NCBI GenBank assembly: GCA_002361365.1
Contig: DEST01000119.1
Span: forward strand, 1-15,025
Length of the DNA: 15,025 nt
Origin: Alphaproteobacteria bacterium UBA3307
Lineage (GTDB): Bacteria > Pseudomonadota > Alphaproteobacteria > RF32 > CAG-239
Direction of reading: 5' to 3'
Both the position numbers and the translations under genes were made by a program. Below are positions 13,154 to 15,025 of the stretch, one piece after another (the first letter of the stretch is position 1; each line of letters opens with the position of its first letter). The notes under the pieces are model-generated. The model saw only the letters and a list, made by a program, of their open reading frames with translations, had not been told where the DNA came from and did no database searches.

Positions 13154-14368
13154 TTATACGGATTTTTTAAAGATAGCAACGCCGGGAAGTTCCTTCCCTT
13201 CCATCCACTCAAGAAATGCACCGCCGGCTGTCGAAATATAGCTGAATTTATCAGCGACACCGGCATTAGCCAAAGCCGATACTGTATCGCCGCCACCGGC
13301 AACCGAAGTAAGTTTGCCGGCTTGTGTCAACTCTGCCGCATGCTGAGCAACCAAATTGGTTGCCGTGTCAAACGGTTTAAGCTCAAACGCACCGAGCGGA
13401 CCATTCCAGACCAAGGTCTTGCACTCATCTAATTTTTCGTTGATTTTTACAATAGTTTTTGCCCCGACATCAAGTAAGGTACCTGTGGCCGGAATGTTGT
13501 TAATATCCACTGTTTTATGCGGCGCATTGGCAGCAAATTCTTCCGCAATTACCAAATCTTCCGGCAAGATTACTTCACAACCATGAGCTTTTGCCGTGTT
13601 CAGAATTTCTTTGGCCGTATCAAGCATATCCATTTGCACCAGTGAATTTTCTTCATTGATACCATTTGCGCCCAACACCTTCAAAAACGTATGAGCCATA
13701 CCACCGGAGATTACTAATTTATCCACCTTTTTAACAAGATTATTCAGCAAATCCAACTTAGTAGAAACTTTGGAGCCGCCGACCACAGCCATCAGCGGAC
13801 GCTTTGGACTATTCAATCCGGAAGTCAGAGCCGCAACTTCTTCCGCCATCAGCAAACCCATGGCAGACGGCAGCAATTCCGGCGCCGCCACCATAGAGGC
13901 GTGAGCACGGTGCGCCGTTGAAAAAGCGTCGGAAACATACGCATCTGCCGGCTTAACCAATTCTTTGGCCCATGTTGCGTCGCCTTTCTTTTCTTCACCG
14001 TAATAGCGCAGATTTTCCAGAAGCAAAACTTCATCTGCTTTCATATTTTTAACAGCGTTTTCAACAACTTCTCCAATACAATCATCTACGAAAACGACCT
14101 TATTGCCGAGAGCTTTTTCCAATTCCGGAGCTACATAACGCAGTGAATTTTTGATATCTCCCTTACCTTCAGGGCGTCCAAAGTGCGAAATAACCACAAC
14201 TTTAGCACCTTTTTGCATCAAAGTTTTAATCGTCGGAACTGTACGGTCAATACGCGCGGTATTGGTAACGTGAAAATTCTCGTCCATCGGCACATTCAAA
14301 TCGGCACGCAACATAACGACCTTGCCGTTCAAATTGCCTAAATCTTCTATTGTTCTGTATTCTTGCAT
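13154..14368 (-). CDS. pgk: Phosphoglycerate kinase
   Basis: This glycolytic enzyme moves a phosphate from 1,3-bisphosphoglycerate to ADP, giving ATP. It is 404 residues, slightly above the usual ~390-400. Family motifs are present: LRADLNVP (20-27) for substrate binding, ISHFGRPEGK, LLLENLRYY, DAFSTAHRAHAS, VVGGSKVSTK, VISGGMAHTFL, LVWNGPLGAFE and the nucleotide-binding SVAGGGDTVSA near the C-terminus. AAGGA lies about 8-9 nt before the ATG. It follows gap in the same direction after 93 bp, and that gap contains a palindromic repeat. A large hairpin lies just beyond its stop. Confidence 0.97.
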   Translation of the reverse strand: MQEYRTIEDLGNLNGKVVMLRADLNVPMDENFHVTNTARIDRTVPTIKTLMQKGAKVVVISHFGRPEGKGDIKNSLRYVAPELEKALGNKVVFVDDCIGEVVENAVKNMKADEVLLLENLRYYGEEKKGDATWAKELVKPADAYVSDAFSTAHRAHASMVAAPELLPSAMGLLMAEEVAALTSGLNSPKRPLMAVVGGSKVSTKLDLLNNLVKKVDKLVISGGMAHTFLKVLGANGINEENSLVQMDMLDTAKEILNTAKAHGCEVILPEDLVIAEEFAANAPHKTVDINNIPATGTLLDVGAKTIVKINEKLDECKTLVWNGPLGAFELKPFDTATNLVAQHAAELTQAGKLTSVAGGGDTVSALANAGVADKFSYISTAGGAFLEWMEGKELPGVAIFKKSV

Positions 14369-14393
14369 ATATTTTTCCTTTTTATATAAAAAA

Positions 14394-14453
14394 CCGCCAT
14401 CCTGAGCCCGAAAATTCCTTTTCTGGATTCTTTACTAACGCTCAGAATGACGG
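14394..14453 (-). repeat. Palindromic intergenic repeat between gap and pgk
   Basis: The outer arms CCGCCATCCTGAGC (14394-14407) and GCTCAGAATGACGG (14440-14453) pair over 14 bp. The two imperfect positions become G-U wobbles in minus-strand RNA. The core reads GTTAGTAAAGAATCCAG on the minus strand. The outer motif GTCATTCTGAGC is of a kind dispersed between genes in many bacterial genomes. It would fold in the gap-pgk transcript and may modulate pgk relative to gap. Confidence 0.65.
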
Positions 14454-14461
14454 TATAAATA

Positions 14462-15025
14462 TTATCCGTTGACTTTAGCCATATGGGCAATTAAATCCAA
14501 TACTTTGTTGGAATAACCCCACTCATTATCATACCAACTAATAACCTTCACAAACGTATCGGTCAACTGAATACCGGCTTTGGCATCAAAAATAGATGTA
14601 TGAGCATCGCCCAAGAAATCGGACGAAACAACGGCATCTTCGGTATATCCAAGAATACCCTTCAATTCGCCTTCTGAAGCCTTTTTCATTGCCGCACAAA
14701 TTTCTTCATAAGTTGCAGGCTTAATAAGGTTTGCAGTTAAGTCAACAACAGAAACGTCTAAGGTCGGAACACGCATAGACATACCGGTCAATTTTCCGTT
14801 CAAAGAAGGAATCACCTTACCCACAGCCTTAGCCGCACCGGTAGAAGACGGAATAATGTTTCCGCTGGCAGCCCTGCCGCCGCGCCAATCTTTAGCTGAC
14901 GGACCATCAACAGTTTTTTGCGTTGCGGTTGTGGAGTGGACCGTGGTCATCAAACCTTCTTTAATACCGAACACATCATTTAAGACCTTAGCAATCGGTG
15001 CCAAGCAGTTGGTGGTGCAAGAAGC
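14462..15025 (-). CDS. gap: Glyceraldehyde-3-phosphate dehydrogenase, 5' part cut off by window edge
   Basis: The window shows the C-terminal 187 residues, and the gene runs on past the right edge. The first visible residues are ASCTTNCLAP, which contains the active-site cysteine (third visible residue). Then follow the catalytic-domain motifs TTVHSTTATQKTVDGPS, GRAASGNIIPSSTGAAKAVGKV, LTGMSMRVPT and WYDNEWGYSNKV. The enzyme oxidises and phosphorylates glyceraldehyde-3-phosphate to 1,3-bisphosphoglycerate using NAD(P)+, the substrate for the pgk product encoded next. Gap followed by pgk in one direction is a common glycolytic operon. The N-terminal Rossmann part is not visible, so the cofactor preference cannot be judged. 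Confidence 0.97.
   Translation of the reverse strand, partial: ASCTTNCLAPIAKVLNDVFGIKEGLMTTVHSTTATQKTVDGPSAKDWRGGRAASGNIIPSSTGAAKAVGKVIPSLNGKLTGMSMRVPTLDVSVVDLTANLIKPATYEEICAAMKKASEGELKGILGYTEDAVVSSDFLGDAHTSIFDAKAGIQLTDTFVKVISWYDNEWGYSNKVLDLIAHMAKVNG

Noticed and set aside
13100..13432. Plus-strand frame of 110 residues running from the tandem repeat into pgk
   Set aside because: It is antisense to the well-supported pgk gene, begins inside the repeat hairpin, and shows no recognisable domain.

Overview
The window looks like chromosomal DNA from a low-GC member of the Alphaproteobacteria, probably an anaerobic or host-associated lineage. This is inferred, not proven. It rests on a SPOR-domain gene followed by nagZ and a TatA-like gene (an alphaproteobacterial gene order), a periplasmic SH3-like protein of the type common in that class, a zinc-free L33 protein, AT-rich codon use, and a polyferredoxin of the NapH/NapG type suited to anaerobic electron transfer. 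No phage, IS transposase, CRISPR array, rRNA or tRNA was seen.

Layout. Positions 1-300 hold palindromic intergenic repeats flanked by a 17-bp direct repeat, then a consensus promoter. That promoter drives two unrecognised small membrane-protein genes (322-591 and 605-1027), which end at a hairpin terminator. The minus strand then carries a metallophosphoesterase and a NapH-NapG-like polyferredoxin (1073-3207), with a 12+4+12 palindrome just upstream. Next comes the minus-strand block SPOR protein > nagZ > TatA-like (3332-5823). Diverging from it on the plus strand are exonuclease III (xthA) and a PDZ-less S41 peptidase (5951-7818).

An unrecognised charged single-TM protein (7914-8588, minus) converges on the peptidase gene. 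Its putative promoter has a run of nine G between -35 and -10. Back to back with it is rpmG (8789-8953, plus), whose last codons look frameshifted. Then come a periplasmic SH3 protein and a XerC-type recombinase (9085-10539, minus), a divergent M20 metallopeptidase (10629-11738, plus) and a membrane acyltransferase (11768-12799, minus). An AT-rich gap with a 67-bp tandem duplication and a large hairpin follows. The window ends in the glycolytic pair gap (cut by the right edge) > pgk on the minus strand, separated by another palindromic intergenic repeat.

Most genes are housekeeping: cell envelope and peptidoglycan recycling (SPOR, nagZ, SH3, S41, phosphoesterase), DNA repair and chromosome segregation (xthA, xerC), translation (rpmG) and glycolysis (gap, pgk). 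The parts most worth a second look are the poly-G promoter in front of the unknown gene, the two-gene membrane module whose genes share an 18-bp leader, the rpmG 3' end, and the repeat structures in the intergenic regions.
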